Assembly (NCBI GenBank): GCA_965214475.1
Contig: OZ243953.1
Span: 2,294,001 to 2,358,000, forward strand
Source: SIRX01 sp965214475
Lineage (GTDB): Bacteria > Actinomycetota > Rubrobacteria > Rubrobacterales > Rubrobacteraceae
DNA: 64,000 nucleotides
Direction of reading: 5' to 3'
Each line of letters starts with the position of its first letter. The stretch's first letter is position 1. This document shows positions 25,087-35,174 of this stretch, piece after piece. The notes beneath the pieces were generated by a model. That model saw only the letters and a list, made by a program, of their open reading frames with translations. It was not told the origin of the DNA and did no database searches. A program made the translations under genes and the position numbers.

Positions 25087-27203
25087 TCTTCCGCATCGCC
25101 CTCGGGCTGGCTCGGAGTCCGGCTCCTGAACACAAATGGCGTCGCGTCGTAGTACCCGTAGCGGCATTTATTTTTATGTTGCTGCTGGCCTCATCGGTTA
25201 GTGTCGTCTCACTGATGGATCGGGAAGCACAGCGCGAGGCAGCGCGCGTCCCCTTGGAAGCGGAGGACCCGTCTCCAAACAATCTATTTGTGGAACAGAG
25301 CGAAGATAGTTGGGGCGGAGAATCCTTCTACGTAAACTGGATCGAGCCTGCTAGTGGCGAGGATCCAATACTTCCGCCGGGTGTTTCGAGTCTTCCAGAG
25401 CCCGGCCAAGCGGTAGTTTCACCTGCTCTGGATCGGCTAATCTCGGAAAACTCCGACCTTGCTGCCCGGTATCCAGATCACCGTGTACTCGGCGCTGAAG
25501 GGCTGCGCAACGCGGATGAACTACTCGCCTACGTACGTGTCCCTGAAGGGCGTACCATCTCAAAGACAGAATACCCGTGGCGCGTTGGATCCTTTGGCTT
25601 TTCCAATTCGAACAAGAATCCCGACAACTACCTGGAATCCGAGGTGCCGCTCTTCGCTGTGGTGGAGGGGGTGATAGCGTTTCTGATAGTGCCGGGTCTT
25701 ATCGTGTTGGGGGTGGGCGTTGCCGCCACCAGCGGGATCCGGGATCGGCGCTTCGAGACGCTGCATTGGATGGGGGCGCCCCGAAGGATGCTCACCGCCC
25801 TGACCCTGATTGAGACCCTCGCACTGGCTCTGCCCGGTTTGATCGTTGCTTCGGTAATATGGGCCGTGGTTTCTCCGCGCCTGGAACGCGTCCCGCTAGT
25901 CGGTCACAATGTAATACGCGGCGATCTGGAATTGTCCCCGGTGCTCCTCTCATTGCTGTTCTTGACCAGCATAGCGGCTACGGGTCTTATAACCGTGATA
26001 CTAACTTTCTTCAAAAACCGGTGCGGTGCGTCCGGTGGACGGCCGGGCACGCGCCGAGCCCGCATAAGGATGCTTCGGATCGCTCCTCTGCTGCTGGTGG
26101 TGATCTTGTTCATTACCGCTCAGTTTACTGGATCTATTATCGGGGCGTTGTTTACGCTCGGAGGAATGCTTACAACAGTAGCGGCGGTACCGCTCCTTTT
26201 GCCGATCTTATTGCGGAGGGTTGGCTCGGTAGTCGGTAACGGGGAAGGTTTGCTAACGTCCGTTGCGGGACGGGTAATTGAATGGAACCCGGTACGGGTG
26301 TCGCGGCCTTTCGCGGGACTGGCGGCGCTCATCGTAATAGCCCTGACCGGTAGCGGTTACTTTGCGCTCATGAACAACATGGGCGAATCGAGCGGCTTTA
26401 AACCGGGACCTGTAGTGACCGTGAATTGGGTTGATCCAAAACCGCAAGACCTACCGAACTTCAAGGACTCTTTGAACGAAGGCGTCGTGGTACCCGTTGG
26501 CTATTCGAAAGGTACGATGGAGATCGGGACCGACTGCCGACAGTTGCAAACGTATTTTCCGGATGGCAAGTGCAACCCCAACAAGCCTCTCGAAATGACA
26601 CCTTCCATAGAGGGCGAGTTGAGAGAAACTCTGTCTGTGGCGGGCGGAGTAGAAGGCAAGATGCGTCTGAAGTCGGAGGATGCAATCTCGGCCACCGGTA
26701 ATGCGCTCGTGCTGGGAGACGGTCCGCTCCCTGAGCTCGAAAGTCAGGTGCGTACGGCCGCTATGACGACACTTCCCGCACCATACGTCGTCAGCGGGCT
26801 TCTGTTGGTAGGTTCTGTGGAGTCTCCACTAATGCCGTGGATAGGCGGCGGCATTGCGGCGGCCGTATTAGTATTGGGTATGGGCTGCTTCATCTCGCTC
26901 GTTGACCGGCTATTAGATACCCGCAAACAGCGGCTCCATCTACTCAACCTCGGTATAAGGCCCCGGCAATTGGCTTTTTTCGAAGCTTTTATCTTCGCTT
27001 TGCCTTACTCAATCGTCTTCTTTTCCAGTTTCGCTATCGGCCTGCTGGTGTGCTATCTGATCGTTGTCGGACCTATATCCGGCGTGCCCATGCCGTGGAA
27101 CCCTGTATTTCAGATCGCGCTCTCGGGAGGCGTAGCCGGCATCATAGGCACCGCTAGTGTAGCGATGTTCGGCTCTAGAAGCGTCCAAAAGACCCTTGAC
27201 TAG
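25083..27203 (+). CDS. ABC transporter permease, FtsX-like
   Basis: A 706-residue membrane protein: one N-terminal span (VVVPVAAFIFMLLLASSVSV), a large extracytoplasmic domain to about residue 190, a block of spans around 195-420, a second outside domain with one disulfide-compatible pair (TDCRQL and DGKCNP), and four spans in the last 160 residues. This is the architecture of large FtsX/MacB-type permeases in Gram-positives, which export antimicrobial peptides or lipids or act in sensing. ATGA overlap with the ATPase gene. No sensor kinase is nearby. Confidence 0.85.
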   Translation: MIFRIALGLARSPAPEHKWRRVVVPVAAFIFMLLLASSVSVVSLMDREAQREAARVPLEAEDPSPNNLFVEQSEDSWGGESFYVNWIEPASGEDPILPPGVSSLPEPGQAVVSPALDRLISENSDLAARYPDHRVLGAEGLRNADELLAYVRVPEGRTISKTEYPWRVGSFGFSNSNKNPDNYLESEVPLFAVVEGVIAFLIVPGLIVLGVGVAATSGIRDRRFETLHWMGAPRRMLTALTLIETLALALPGLIVASVIWAVVSPRLERVPLVGHNVIRGDLELSPVLLSLLFLTSIAATGLITVILTFFKNRCGASGGRPGTRRARIRMLRIAPLLLVVILFITAQFTGSIIGALFTLGGMLTTVAAVPLLLPILLRRVGSVVGNGEGLLTSVAGRVIEWNPVRVSRPFAGLAALIVIALTGSGYFALMNNMGESSGFKPGPVVTVNWVDPKPQDLPNFKDSLNEGVVVPVGYSKGTMEIGTDCRQLQTYFPDGKCNPNKPLEMTPSIEGELRETLSVAGGVEGKMRLKSEDAISATGNALVLGDGPLPELESQVRTAAMTTLPAPYVVSGLLLVGSVESPLMPWIGGGIAAAVLVLGMGCFISLVDRLLDTRKQRLHLLNLGIRPRQLAFFEAFIFALPYSIVFFSSFAIGLLVCYLIVVGPISGVPMPWNPVFQIALSGGVAGIIGTASVAMFGSRSVQKTLD

Positions 27204-27795
27204 CTACTAGAGCCTGTAAGTTAGATGGATGTAAGGGATGCTACCATCAGGAGTAAACTGTAGCACCCTGATTTCCAAGAATGGAAGTTTGCGGTAATCC
27301 AGTTTTGTGCATAGGTATGGGGCTTGAGAAGAGCTTTGAGGGATCTGTAGACTTCCCGGAATCCACAGAAACCTCGACGTAAGTTTTGCACTGAGTTCAC
27401 AAGACGCGTTCATTACTTGGCCTTGTGCCAGTTTGCAACTCAACCCGTATGTTTATTCACTCAGGCTGCATATTTCAGTGCTCTAAAGGAGCGTGGAATT
27501 TCCAGATGAGTTTCTGCCAACCTTGGCTCCGCCTATACGTTGCAAGGTTGGGCTCTGTCGCGTTCGTGGTGAAAGCGGTCCGAAATTGCCCGGGAGGCCT
27601 GGATGAGAGGCCGATTGCAGCACGGTAGCAACAAATTGCCACCGCTTGACGTCCCTCTGAACGCGCTCAAGAGGCTGATTCGGGGGCCGATTTTCGCCGA
27701 TCACCAAAAGTACGACAGAGCCCAAGGTTGTATGGTGAGGTTTCGACCGATGGCCGAAAATCGCGATCCTGAACATTGTGGTGAGGTTACTTCTA
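27204..27795. other. Intergenic stretch, no confident gene
   Basis: About 590 bp. Short frames on both strands (for example 27483-27776 minus) have arginine- and proline-rich, non-protein-like composition. The part from about 27550 (GGGCTCTGTCGCGTTCGTGG) could be the end of a decayed insertion sequence, but no partner end or transposase was found. Confidence 0.4.
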
Positions 27796-28299
27796 TCAGG
27801 GTGTGTTCTTGGTCAACTGTTCTATGTCGATGATGTCTACCTCTCGTCCGAGATGTCTCTTGTAGCGAATAAGTTCATCTTTTGGCATGATCTCAACCTC
27901 GACACCGAACACACAAACGCTAGTGGAATCTTCGTACTTGATCCGCTGTGTCTCCCAGCAACCGCTCGCGGCACTGAAATAGCAAGGGTTGGTCGAAGAG
28001 TCGCCAAGCTCGATCCACTGTCCGCAGTATTCGATCTTTAAGTAGGTTAGGTCCCATTTATCGTCGGTATGGTGCTCCGGACCCCACATGATGAACGGCT
28101 GGACCTCTTCGAGAAGACCCGTCGCTTTGTCGAACGGCACGTATAAGTCGATGTCGACCAAGGGGCGGTGGGCACCGTATGCTTTGGCAGCGAGACCGCC
28201 TACGGCTTGGTAAGCGACGCCATGCTGACGTAGCTTCTCGGTGATCCAGGCCAATGCTCGTGAGATGCGCGGCCAGTCCTCCTTGGAATGAGACTTCAT
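27796..28299 (-). CDS. Nucleotidyltransferase-fold protein
   Basis: A 167-residue protein. YQAVGGLAAKAYGAHRPLVD followed by DIDLYVP is the GG...D-x-D core of the minimal nucleotidyltransferase/AbiEii-like fold, and IMPKDELIRYKRHLGREVDI is the usual closing helix of such proteins. They can be antitoxin-linked toxins, resistance enzymes or unknown. No partner gene is adjacent: about 290 bp of gene-free DNA lies upstream. It ends RHLGREVDIIDIEQL. Confidence 0.7.
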   Translation of the reverse strand: MKSHSKEDWPRISRALAWITEKLRQHGVAYQAVGGLAAKAYGAHRPLVDIDLYVPFDKATGLLEEVQPFIMWGPEHHTDDKWDLTYLKIEYCGQWIELGDSSTNPCYFSAASGCWETQRIKYEDSTSVCVFGVEVEIMPKDELIRYKRHLGREVDIIDIEQLTKNTP

Positions 28300-28588
28300 C
28301 TTCTGTCACTTCCTCTCTAAAGAGCCTCCAGGTAAGGGAACAACGGCACTTTGAGGACTAGAAGAATGCGGACTGCGGGTAGCATCCAGACAAGATTATA
28401 CGGCAATGCCGGGCCCCGCTGTCCAACAAACGTCCAGTCTCCCAAACGACCGTTTGTGAGGCTCAGGTAGGAGAGCATGAAAAAGTGGGGGCGCCTCCTC
28501 GCCCCACAGAACTGTCTTCATCGGACCCTATTGCCGAAACTCTATTTCATCCACCGAACCGGCCGGACGGCGGGATTCGGCTTTTCTA

Positions 28589-29878
28589 CTACCTAACCAC
28601 CCTGAACACCCAGCTCCTGGTCATCTCGTTACGGCCGTCGGTAGCCAAGATTCTGACGGTATGTCGTCCGTAGGTGAGTTTGCCGCTCGTGCAGGCCAGT
28701 CTGTCGGTGGCGCGGTTGTAAGAGAAGGTAGTCTTGCGCTGGCCGTCCATATAGAGCTTTATGTCTCGTTTAGCGAGGTTCGCGCGGTCGTCGCGCACGG
28801 TGGCCCTTATTGTGGGGGTACGATCGCGGATCACCGAGCCGGCTGCCGGTCGAAGGCTAGTGATCGTAGGTCTTACGCAGTCCCATATAGTGCAGAACGG
28901 TATGTCAATTATGGGAGGAAAAGTTATGCTCTGCTGAGGCTGCCAGTCGGGTCCCCAGTTGTTATCCGGATTGTTCGTAATGCGTTGCTCTGTGCCACCG
29001 TCTGCGCCCATCGTGTAGATCTCGCTGTACCTGGCTAGCATACCGACCGGGGCCAGGTCCCTTGTAAAGGCTATCTTTGTGCCGTCTGGTGAGAAGGCGG
29101 GGACGAAATCCTTACCAGAGCCGCTGGTGAGGCGTTGTAGCCCGGAACCATCCGCGTTGATCTTGTGGATATAGTTGCCGTGGCTGCCGATACGCATGGA
29201 TAGAACGAGCTGGTTGCCATCCGGGGACCAGTTGGGGTCCTCTGGATCACCCCCGCCACCGATCCACCTCTCCGTGCGGCTGGAGAGATCCCTGATCTTG
29301 AGTTGAGCGTAGCGTCCGGGGAAGTCTCTTACATACGCTATTTCGGTGCCGTCCGGCGACCAAGCGGGAGACTCTTCGCGTACTGAATCCTGGACTATTA
29401 TCTCGCGCCCCGAGCGATCAGTATTTATGGCGTGAATGTCAGCGTTACCGCTCTCCCAAACTTCATATACGATCCTTGTGCCATCGGGGGAGAACGCTGG
29501 AGACGTCGCATTCCCACTTTCATAGGTGACCCGCCGTTGGTTAGAGCCGTCGGAGTTCATTATGAAAACCTCGTAAGTTCCGTCTAGGTTACTATCGAAA
29601 GCTATCTCCTCGCCGTCGGGTGAGAACGCCGGATTGCCCTCCCAAGCTGAGTTGTTGGTGAGTTGCCGCACGTCCGTGCCGTCCTTTTCCATGGTGTAGA
29701 TCTCGGGGTCTGTGCCTACCCCGCCCTTCGTGAACACTATGCGGCCGTTATCTCCCGGAAAAGCGGCCTCCGCCGGCTTTGCGCCAAGAATAATCACCGC
29801 CATCGCAGCTACAGCGGTCAAAGCAACTAGCATTAACATCCTGGTGATACCGACTCTACGTTCAACTCCGGTTCTCAT
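28589..29878 (-). CDS. Secreted PD40/TolB-like beta-propeller protein with C-terminal Ig-like domain
   Basis: 429 residues. A signal segment, MLVALTAVAAMAVIILGAKP, ends at AEA. At least six PD40 repeats follow (for example PAFSPDGEEIAFDSN and PAWSPDGTEIAYVRD) and fold as a TolB-type propeller. The last 90 residues (RPAAGSVIRDRTPTIRATVR and so on) form an Ig-like domain. The next gene on the same strand is a close paralog, so the pair arose by tandem duplication. Role: probably cell-surface binding; ligand unknown. Confidence 0.85.
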   Translation of the reverse strand: MRTGVERRVGITRMLMLVALTAVAAMAVIILGAKPAEAAFPGDNGRIVFTKGGVGTDPEIYTMEKDGTDVRQLTNNSAWEGNPAFSPDGEEIAFDSNLDGTYEVFIMNSDGSNQRRVTYESGNATSPAFSPDGTRIVYEVWESGNADIHAINTDRSGREIIVQDSVREESPAWSPDGTEIAYVRDFPGRYAQLKIRDLSSRTERWIGGGGDPEDPNWSPDGNQLVLSMRIGSHGNYIHKINADGSGLQRLTSGSGKDFVPAFSPDGTKIAFTRDLAPVGMLARYSEIYTMGADGGTEQRITNNPDNNWGPDWQPQQSITFPPIIDIPFCTIWDCVRPTITSLRPAAGSVIRDRTPTIRATVRDDRANLAKRDIKLYMDGQRKTTFSYNRATDRLACTSGKLTYGRHTVRILATDGRNEMTRSWVFRVVR

Positions 29879-29994
29879 CTTCTACTCCTTTTCTCGCTTT
29901 CTTTACTGCAAATACATTGTTGTCCCGTAACTTCTCCGTAGCGTCGTGAATCCTCCAGATAGACGACGCTACCAAGAAGGGTTCTGCACATTCG

Positions 29995-31281
29995 CTATCG
30001 TCGCACCCTGAATCGCCAGTTCTTCGTGGCTACGTTACCTGCTGCGTCTTTCGCCACGACCTTGACTGTATGTCGTCTGGGAGCGAGCCGTCCGGTGGTA
30101 TAGGCGAGCCGATCCGTTGACCGGTTGTAGGAGAAGATGGTCTTGCGGCGCCCGTCCACGTAGAGCTTTATGTTTGCCTTTGCCAAGTTGGTACGGTTGT
30201 CTCGGACAGTGGCCTTAATGGTTGGGGTGCGGTCGCGGATTGCCGAGCCGGCGGCCGGACGTAGGCTGGAGATAGTGGGCTCTGTGCAATCCCGGATCAG
30301 GCAGAAACCGATTATGGGAGGAAGGGTTATACTGCTTCGGGGCTGCCAATCGGGATTCTCGTCCTCCGCCAAATTGTTGGTGAGATACCGTCGATCGGAG
30401 CCATCAGCATCTATGGTAGAGATCTCTATATCACCAGTGCGGGTGGTCGCAAAAACTATCTTCTCACCGTCTGGTGAGTAGGATGGCGAGGTCTCGTAGA
30501 TATTACTGTAGCTGATCCGCCGCTGGTTGAAACCATTGGCATCCATAGAGTAGATCTGGGACTCGCCGGAGCGACGGCTCTGAAAAACTATCTTGGTGCT
30601 GGCCGGAGAGAAATTCGGCCGGGTGTCATTGCTAGGGTTGTTGGTCAGACGCTGTTGGTTAGTGCCGTTGAAGTTCATGGTGTAAATCTCGGAGTTGGCG
30701 TGCTCCGGGTCACTCTTGAAGGCTATCTTGCTGCCGTCCGGGGAGACAGTTGGCTGACTATCGTATCCGGTACCATTAGTGAGCGGCCGTTGATTGGTTC
30801 CGTCAGCGTTCATGACGTAGATATCGCTGTGTAAATAGCCGCGGACGAAAACTATCTTGGTGCCGTCGGGTGAGAAAACTGGCTGACTATCGTTGTCGTG
30901 GTTACTGGTGATCCGCCGCTGGTCAGTACCGTCGCTGTTCATGACGTATACATCCAGACCAGTGTCACTCCTGCGGCTCGTAAAGGCTATCTTCCTACCG
31001 TCGGCGGAATATGACGCATACAAATCATCGACAGAATTGTTGGTCAGCTTCCGCACGCTCGTGCCGTCCGGTTCCATGGTGTAAATCTCGCCATCCCCAT
31101 CCCGGTCGCTATCAAAAGCTATGCGGCCGTTGCTACCAGGGAAGGCTGCCTCTGCCGGCTTCGCACCTAACCAGAGCGCCGCCACCACCGCTACAGCGGC
31201 TAGAACTACAAGCGCCAACACCCTGGTGATACCGACTCTATGTTCAACTCCGGTTCTCATTCCGCGCTCCTTTTTCGTCAT
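29995..31281 (-). CDS. Secreted PD40/TolB-like beta-propeller protein, tandem paralog
   Basis: 428 residues with the same layout as its neighbour: signal VALWLGAKPAEA, a run of PD40 repeats (ASYSADGRKIAFTSR, PVFSPDGTKIVFVRG, PSYSPDGEKIVFATT) and an Ig-like end, RTPTIKATVRDNRTNLAKA. The 5' flanks of both genes also match (AAATACATTG near 29910 and 31290), so the duplicated unit included the promoter. A decayed third tail lies upstream. The first residues before MRTGVEHRVG may be untranslated, as the paralog starts at MRTGVERRVG. Confidence 0.85.
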   Translation of the reverse strand: MTKKERGMRTGVEHRVGITRVLALVVLAAVAVVAALWLGAKPAEAAFPGSNGRIAFDSDRDGDGEIYTMEPDGTSVRKLTNNSVDDLYASYSADGRKIAFTSRRSDTGLDVYVMNSDGTDQRRITSNHDNDSQPVFSPDGTKIVFVRGYLHSDIYVMNADGTNQRPLTNGTGYDSQPTVSPDGSKIAFKSDPEHANSEIYTMNFNGTNQQRLTNNPSNDTRPNFSPASTKIVFQSRRSGESQIYSMDANGFNQRRISYSNIYETSPSYSPDGEKIVFATTRTGDIEISTIDADGSDRRYLTNNLAEDENPDWQPRSSITLPPIIGFCLIRDCTEPTISSLRPAAGSAIRDRTPTIKATVRDNRTNLAKANIKLYVDGRRKTIFSYNRSTDRLAYTTGRLAPRRHTVKVVAKDAAGNVATKNWRFRVRR

Positions 31282-31354
31282 CTTTATTACAAATACATTG
31301 TCGTCCCATAGCTTCTACGCGGCGGCGTCCATATGGAGGGTTCACGGTGACCAA

Positions 31355-31470
31355 AAGTAGGATTCCGCACATTCGTTATCTCACCACCTTAGAGTTCCAA
31401 CTCCTCTCCGCCACGGTGCTCGCCGAACCTTGAAGCTCCCGGGGACTTGCCGCGTATAGAGTTCATCTCT
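31355..31470 (-). pseudogene. Decayed 3' tail of a third PD40/Ig-like paralog
   Basis: The sequence after TCCGCACATTCGTTATC matches the end of the 29995-31281 gene (TGCACATTCGCTATC), and the minus-strand translation ends AERSWNSKVVR, like TRSWVFRVVR of the first paralog. Only the last 25-40 codons are recognisable, and the frame is degraded upstream. Confidence 0.55.
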
Positions 31471-31671
31471 CGCATCCTTTTCTCTGTGACTACCGTGGCA
31501 GACGCCTCTCAAGTGTCTACGGTTACAAGTGTAGAGAACGGACCTTAATCGGCTCTTAATTCAGGCGGGGTTTCAGCGTCCACGTATACGTATTTTTGGG
31601 TGAATTGATCGGTATCTTCGCTTGGAGAAATTATCGTGAGACGAAAAACCCTGGCTATGAGCCTTGTGAGA
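31471..31671. other. Spacer downstream of the AfsR-type regulator gene
   Basis: About 200 bp between the third-paralog remnant and the stop of the large regulator gene. No gene, terminator or clear motif is seen. Confidence 0.4.
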
Positions 31672-34600
31672 TCAGAGGCTACGGTGCTTGAGCCGCCCGG
31701 CTACCTCCCTGCGGGAGTTTACGCCGAGCTTCTTGAAAATGTTCTTCACGTGAGTTTCGACCGTCCGCATGGAGATGACGAGTTCCTCGGAGACCCGGCG
31801 GTTGGTAAGACCCTCCGCCACCAGATCCGCTATCTCTTTTTCACGGGGGGTGAGAGGCGCGGCGGGGGCTTCTTCGGCGAGGGCGTAGTCCATGGCTTGT
31901 TCCCAGTTCATTAGCTTTCCTGTTGCCTGCTCGGTTTCGAATGCTTCTTCGCCGAGTTTGGCTCGGGCTCTCTCAAGCAGGTGTTCGAACCGGGAGGTGG
32001 TCATCAAGGAGAGGCCAACACCGGTAGCCTCGCTCACAGCCTCCACCGCACCCGAAAGGCGGGCTGCGCGAGCCGGTAGTCTGCGGGAGGCCGCTACGCC
32101 CGCAAGCCCGTATCCGGCGTGGACGAAAACCAGCCGATACTCGGATCCTCGCGAGAGCTTTAGGCTCTCCCGTAGATGAGCTTCTGCGCCATCGAGATCT
32201 TCGTTTCCCAAGGCTACAAAGCCCAGGTTGAAGAGGATCAAGCTAGCATTCTGCGCGTCTTCTCTCCGACGGGCTATCCTCAGCGCCTCTTCGTAGGAGG
32301 ACGCCGCTTTCTTCAGGTCTTGCTGGCCTATCGAAGCCAGTCCCGTGAATATGTGAACATCGGCCTTTGTGCGAGAATCCTTGAGCTTCGAACCTAGCCT
32401 CGTGGCCTCTGCAAGATAGGCTGGAATGGATGCCTGGTTCCTCTCACCGAGCAAAGCAGTGTATCCTAGCCGGATCAGGGCGGTAACTATGCCTTCCTTA
32501 TCGTCTATCTCCCTATAGACGGAGAGGCTCTCCTCCAGTGACCTCTCGGCGGAATCGTAGTCTCTCTGGAACAGTGCAAGCTGGCCGGCTCCAAATAGCG
32601 CCGCCGCCCGGCGACGGCGAGGGCTAGTGTCGGCTGCGGCCAGAGCCCCGTCCAACCATCGACGACCTTCGCTAAGGTAGCCGTGGGTATGCCAGAACAT
32701 CCACAGTGCGGACGCGAGGCGCAGGGTTAGCTCCGGCTCTCCCGCGTCGAGGAGCCGCCCCAGCGCGGCCCGCAGGTTGTCGTGCTCGGTCTCAAGGCGA
32801 TTCATCCACCAGGCCTGATCCCGCCCCGTAAGCTCCGGCTCCGCCTCCTCTGCAAGCTCCACACACCAATTCGCGTGCCACCGACGCACCTCCTGTTCTT
32901 CGCCGCTTTGCGCGAGTTTCTCCAGCGCGTACTGGCGCACGGGTTCCAGCAGCCGGTGGCGTCCGTCGCGGGATACGACGAGTGACTTGTCCGCCAAGCT
33001 CGAAAGGAGATCAAGGATCTCGTGTTCCTGAATGTCATCGCCCGCCACGACCTTCTCGACCGCCTCTAGCGTGAAGCCGCCAGCGAAGACCGACAGCCAC
33101 CGGAAGAGCCGTTGCTCTCGTTCACTCAGGAGGTCGTGGCTCCAGTCGAGGGCGCCGCGCAAGGTTTGTTGTCGAGGCTCGGCGGTGCGGCTCCCCTTGC
33201 TCAACAGGTGCAAAGAGTCTCCGAGCCTCTCGGAGATCTGCTCCACATCCAGCATCCCAACCCTGGCCGCCGCGAGCTCTATGGCGAGCGGGATGCCGTC
33301 GAGCTTCCGGCAGACCTCCGCCACGTCCTCCGCGTTCTCTTGCGTGAGTGAGAAGCCGGACCGCCGCCGGGAAGCCCGATCTACGAACAGGCGCACGGAC
33401 TCGGACTCTCGCATATCCGCTGCGCCGAACTCTGCATCCAGACCGGGCAACGAAAGCGCCGGGACCATCCAGTTTATCTCGCCTCCTATACCTAAGAGCT
33501 CCCGGCTGGTCGCCAGCACCCGCAACCGAGGACAGCCGTCGAGGAGGGTTTCTGCCAGGCTCGCCGCCCCTTCTATTACGTGCTCGCAGTTGTCCAGAAT
33601 CAATAGCGAGCTCTTGTCTCGCAGGGCCATTACCAGCGTCTCGGATAACCTATGGTGCGGCTGTTCGCGCACCCCGAATACCCGGGCGACCGCTTGCGGC
33701 ACGAGTCCTGGGTCCGTTATGGAGGAGAGCCCCACCAACCATACCCCGTCCGGACAGCCTTCCAGAAGATCCCGTGAGGTCTCCAGAGCCAGCCGGGTCT
33801 TGCCGGAGCCGCCTACACCGGTCAGGGTCAGGAGCCGGTTCGTCTTCAGGAGGCGTTTGAGCTCGGAGATCTCACACTCCCGCCCGATAAAGCTGGTTCT
33901 GGAGGTTGGGAGGTTGTGCGGGTGCGCGGTTCCCAAGGGCGAGGCTGGTACGGGTTGTACTCCAGCGGATGGAAAGTCGCCCATCCTGATCTGCTTGTAA
34001 AGGGCCTTGGTCGTCGGAGCGGGATTTGTTCCTGACGATCCGACAAGTATCTGCGTGAGACGTTCGTACTGACCTAGAGCCTTGTATCGACGTCCCGACA
34101 GTGCGTACATTCGCATAAGAGCCGCGTGGGCATCTTCGTGAAAGGGCTCTTCGGCTGTCGCTCTTTCTAGAGCCTCTATGGAGAGCCTGTATTCGCCGCG
34201 CTCCTCGTAGAGGGCGGCAAGCTCCACGTAGAGGTCCAGGTGTAGCCCTGCAAGCTTTTTTCGGCGGTCCTCGGCCCATTCTTCGTAGGGGTCTTCCACG
34301 AGCAGCTCGCCGGAGTAGGCGTGTAGCGCGTGCCGGTAGTCATCGAGTAGCCCGGTATCATTGGCCGCCGCTACCGCACTCTCGAAAGCGTCCACGTCCG
34401 TCCACAGCGCTGCGTCCGGACAGAGGGCGAGGTGCTCGTCTCGAAGTCGGAGGTAACCCGGAAGGCTAGATGATGGGTCCAGTGCCTTTCTAGCGGCGTG
34501 GAGTGTGCGGTGCAGGTTGTTGGAGGCCCTAGCGGGATTCAGGTCCGGCCACAGGAGATCCATGACTCGCTCCCGGTGCATCTTGTGCTCCGGCTGCAGA

Positions 34601-34836
34601 GCGAGAAGCTTGACCAGGCTCGCGCTCTTCGTAAGCCTCCACTGGTGATGCTCTACCGAGCGTGTACCAGCGGAGATTCGGAAGCCGCCCAGCATCCAGA
34701 TGTGCAGCGCCCCAGGAGCGTTATCCAACGCCTCTACCAGACGCAGGTGTTGCTTGCCCTCGTTCTCTAGCGACCCAGGCACTACCTGTTGGACCTTCCT
34801 CACGCGAGCTTTCTCGCGGTCAAGAGACACGGTCAA
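31672..34836 (-). CDS. AfsR/SARP-type regulator: BTAD, NB-ARC, TPR and LuxR helix-turn-helix
   Basis: 1054 residues. A winged-helix/BTAD region (about 45-290; IWMLGGFRISAG, RERVMDLLWPDLNP, EEPFHEDAHAALMRMYALSG) is followed by an NB-ARC ATPase with P-loop LTGVGGSGKTRLAL and Walker B SLLILDNCEHV, then TPR-like repeats (about 680-960), and a LuxR-type helix-turn-helix at the C-terminus (LTPREKEIADLVAEGLTNRR, ETHVKNIFKKLGVNSR). Having DNA-binding modules at both ends is known but uncommon. It is an STAND-type regulator, probably ligand-gated. It lies upstream of the PD40 genes on the same strand and may control them. Confidence 0.9.
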   Translation of the reverse strand: MTVSLDREKARVRKVQQVVPGSLENEGKQHLRLVEALDNAPGALHIWMLGGFRISAGTRSVEHHQWRLTKSASLVKLLALQPEHKMHRERVMDLLWPDLNPARASNNLHRTLHAARKALDPSSSLPGYLRLRDEHLALCPDAALWTDVDAFESAVAAANDTGLLDDYRHALHAYSGELLVEDPYEEWAEDRRKKLAGLHLDLYVELAALYEERGEYRLSIEALERATAEEPFHEDAHAALMRMYALSGRRYKALGQYERLTQILVGSSGTNPAPTTKALYKQIRMGDFPSAGVQPVPASPLGTAHPHNLPTSRTSFIGRECEISELKRLLKTNRLLTLTGVGGSGKTRLALETSRDLLEGCPDGVWLVGLSSITDPGLVPQAVARVFGVREQPHHRLSETLVMALRDKSSLLILDNCEHVIEGAASLAETLLDGCPRLRVLATSRELLGIGGEINWMVPALSLPGLDAEFGAADMRESESVRLFVDRASRRRSGFSLTQENAEDVAEVCRKLDGIPLAIELAAARVGMLDVEQISERLGDSLHLLSKGSRTAEPRQQTLRGALDWSHDLLSEREQRLFRWLSVFAGGFTLEAVEKVVAGDDIQEHEILDLLSSLADKSLVVSRDGRHRLLEPVRQYALEKLAQSGEEQEVRRWHANWCVELAEEAEPELTGRDQAWWMNRLETEHDNLRAALGRLLDAGEPELTLRLASALWMFWHTHGYLSEGRRWLDGALAAADTSPRRRRAAALFGAGQLALFQRDYDSAERSLEESLSVYREIDDKEGIVTALIRLGYTALLGERNQASIPAYLAEATRLGSKLKDSRTKADVHIFTGLASIGQQDLKKAASSYEEALRIARRREDAQNASLILFNLGFVALGNEDLDGAEAHLRESLKLSRGSEYRLVFVHAGYGLAGVAASRRLPARAARLSGAVEAVSEATGVGLSLMTTSRFEHLLERARAKLGEEAFETEQATGKLMNWEQAMDYALAEEAPAAPLTPREKEIADLVAEGLTNRRVSEELVISMRTVETHVKNIFKKLGVNSRREVAGRLKHRSL

Positions 34837-35174
34837 GAGACAGTTTAGACTAGTGACTAGCGTTACACACTGAAACCACCACCGGAGCTTTGGATACGTA
34901 TGCGTAGATGCCTGTCAGCTAACACTAGGCAAGGCCAGCAAAGAGTTCACTTCTAGCCGAGGGTTTTGTGACACGCTTACTGGCTTGTTCCGTATCTCAT
35001 AACTCTTACAGCAGAAACAAGGCTAAGAAATCCTCTACACCCAGGAGATAGGCGGCTTAAAACTAAAGTTTCCGGCCAGGGTAGAATGGCCTCCTGGAAA
35101 CCGCATAGAAAGGCGGTTTTCGTAGCTCTTTTCGTGGAGGGTTTTTGGCCAGGGGTAGATTGAGGGGTGATCGG
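34837..35174. other. Intergenic region with hairpin before the serine recombinase
   Basis: About 340 bp. It contains AAACCGC and GCGGTTT arms (about 35098-35119) separated by 8 nt, followed by TTCG. It could be a terminator or part of a recombination (res) site for the recombinase encoded directly downstream. A minus-strand frame over 34977-35624 is antisense to the recombinase and not called. Confidence 0.45.

Noticed and set aside
27425..27833. Overlapping short frames on both strands that might encode a small transposase
   Set aside because: No DDE, HTH or other motif; composition is that of random GC-rich frames. Left as unexplained intergenic DNA.
35145..35174. GTG 35145 as start of the serine recombinase
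   Set aside because: The residues added (MARGRLRGDR) are not resolvase-like and ATG 35175 starts directly before the catalytic domain; kept only as an alternative.
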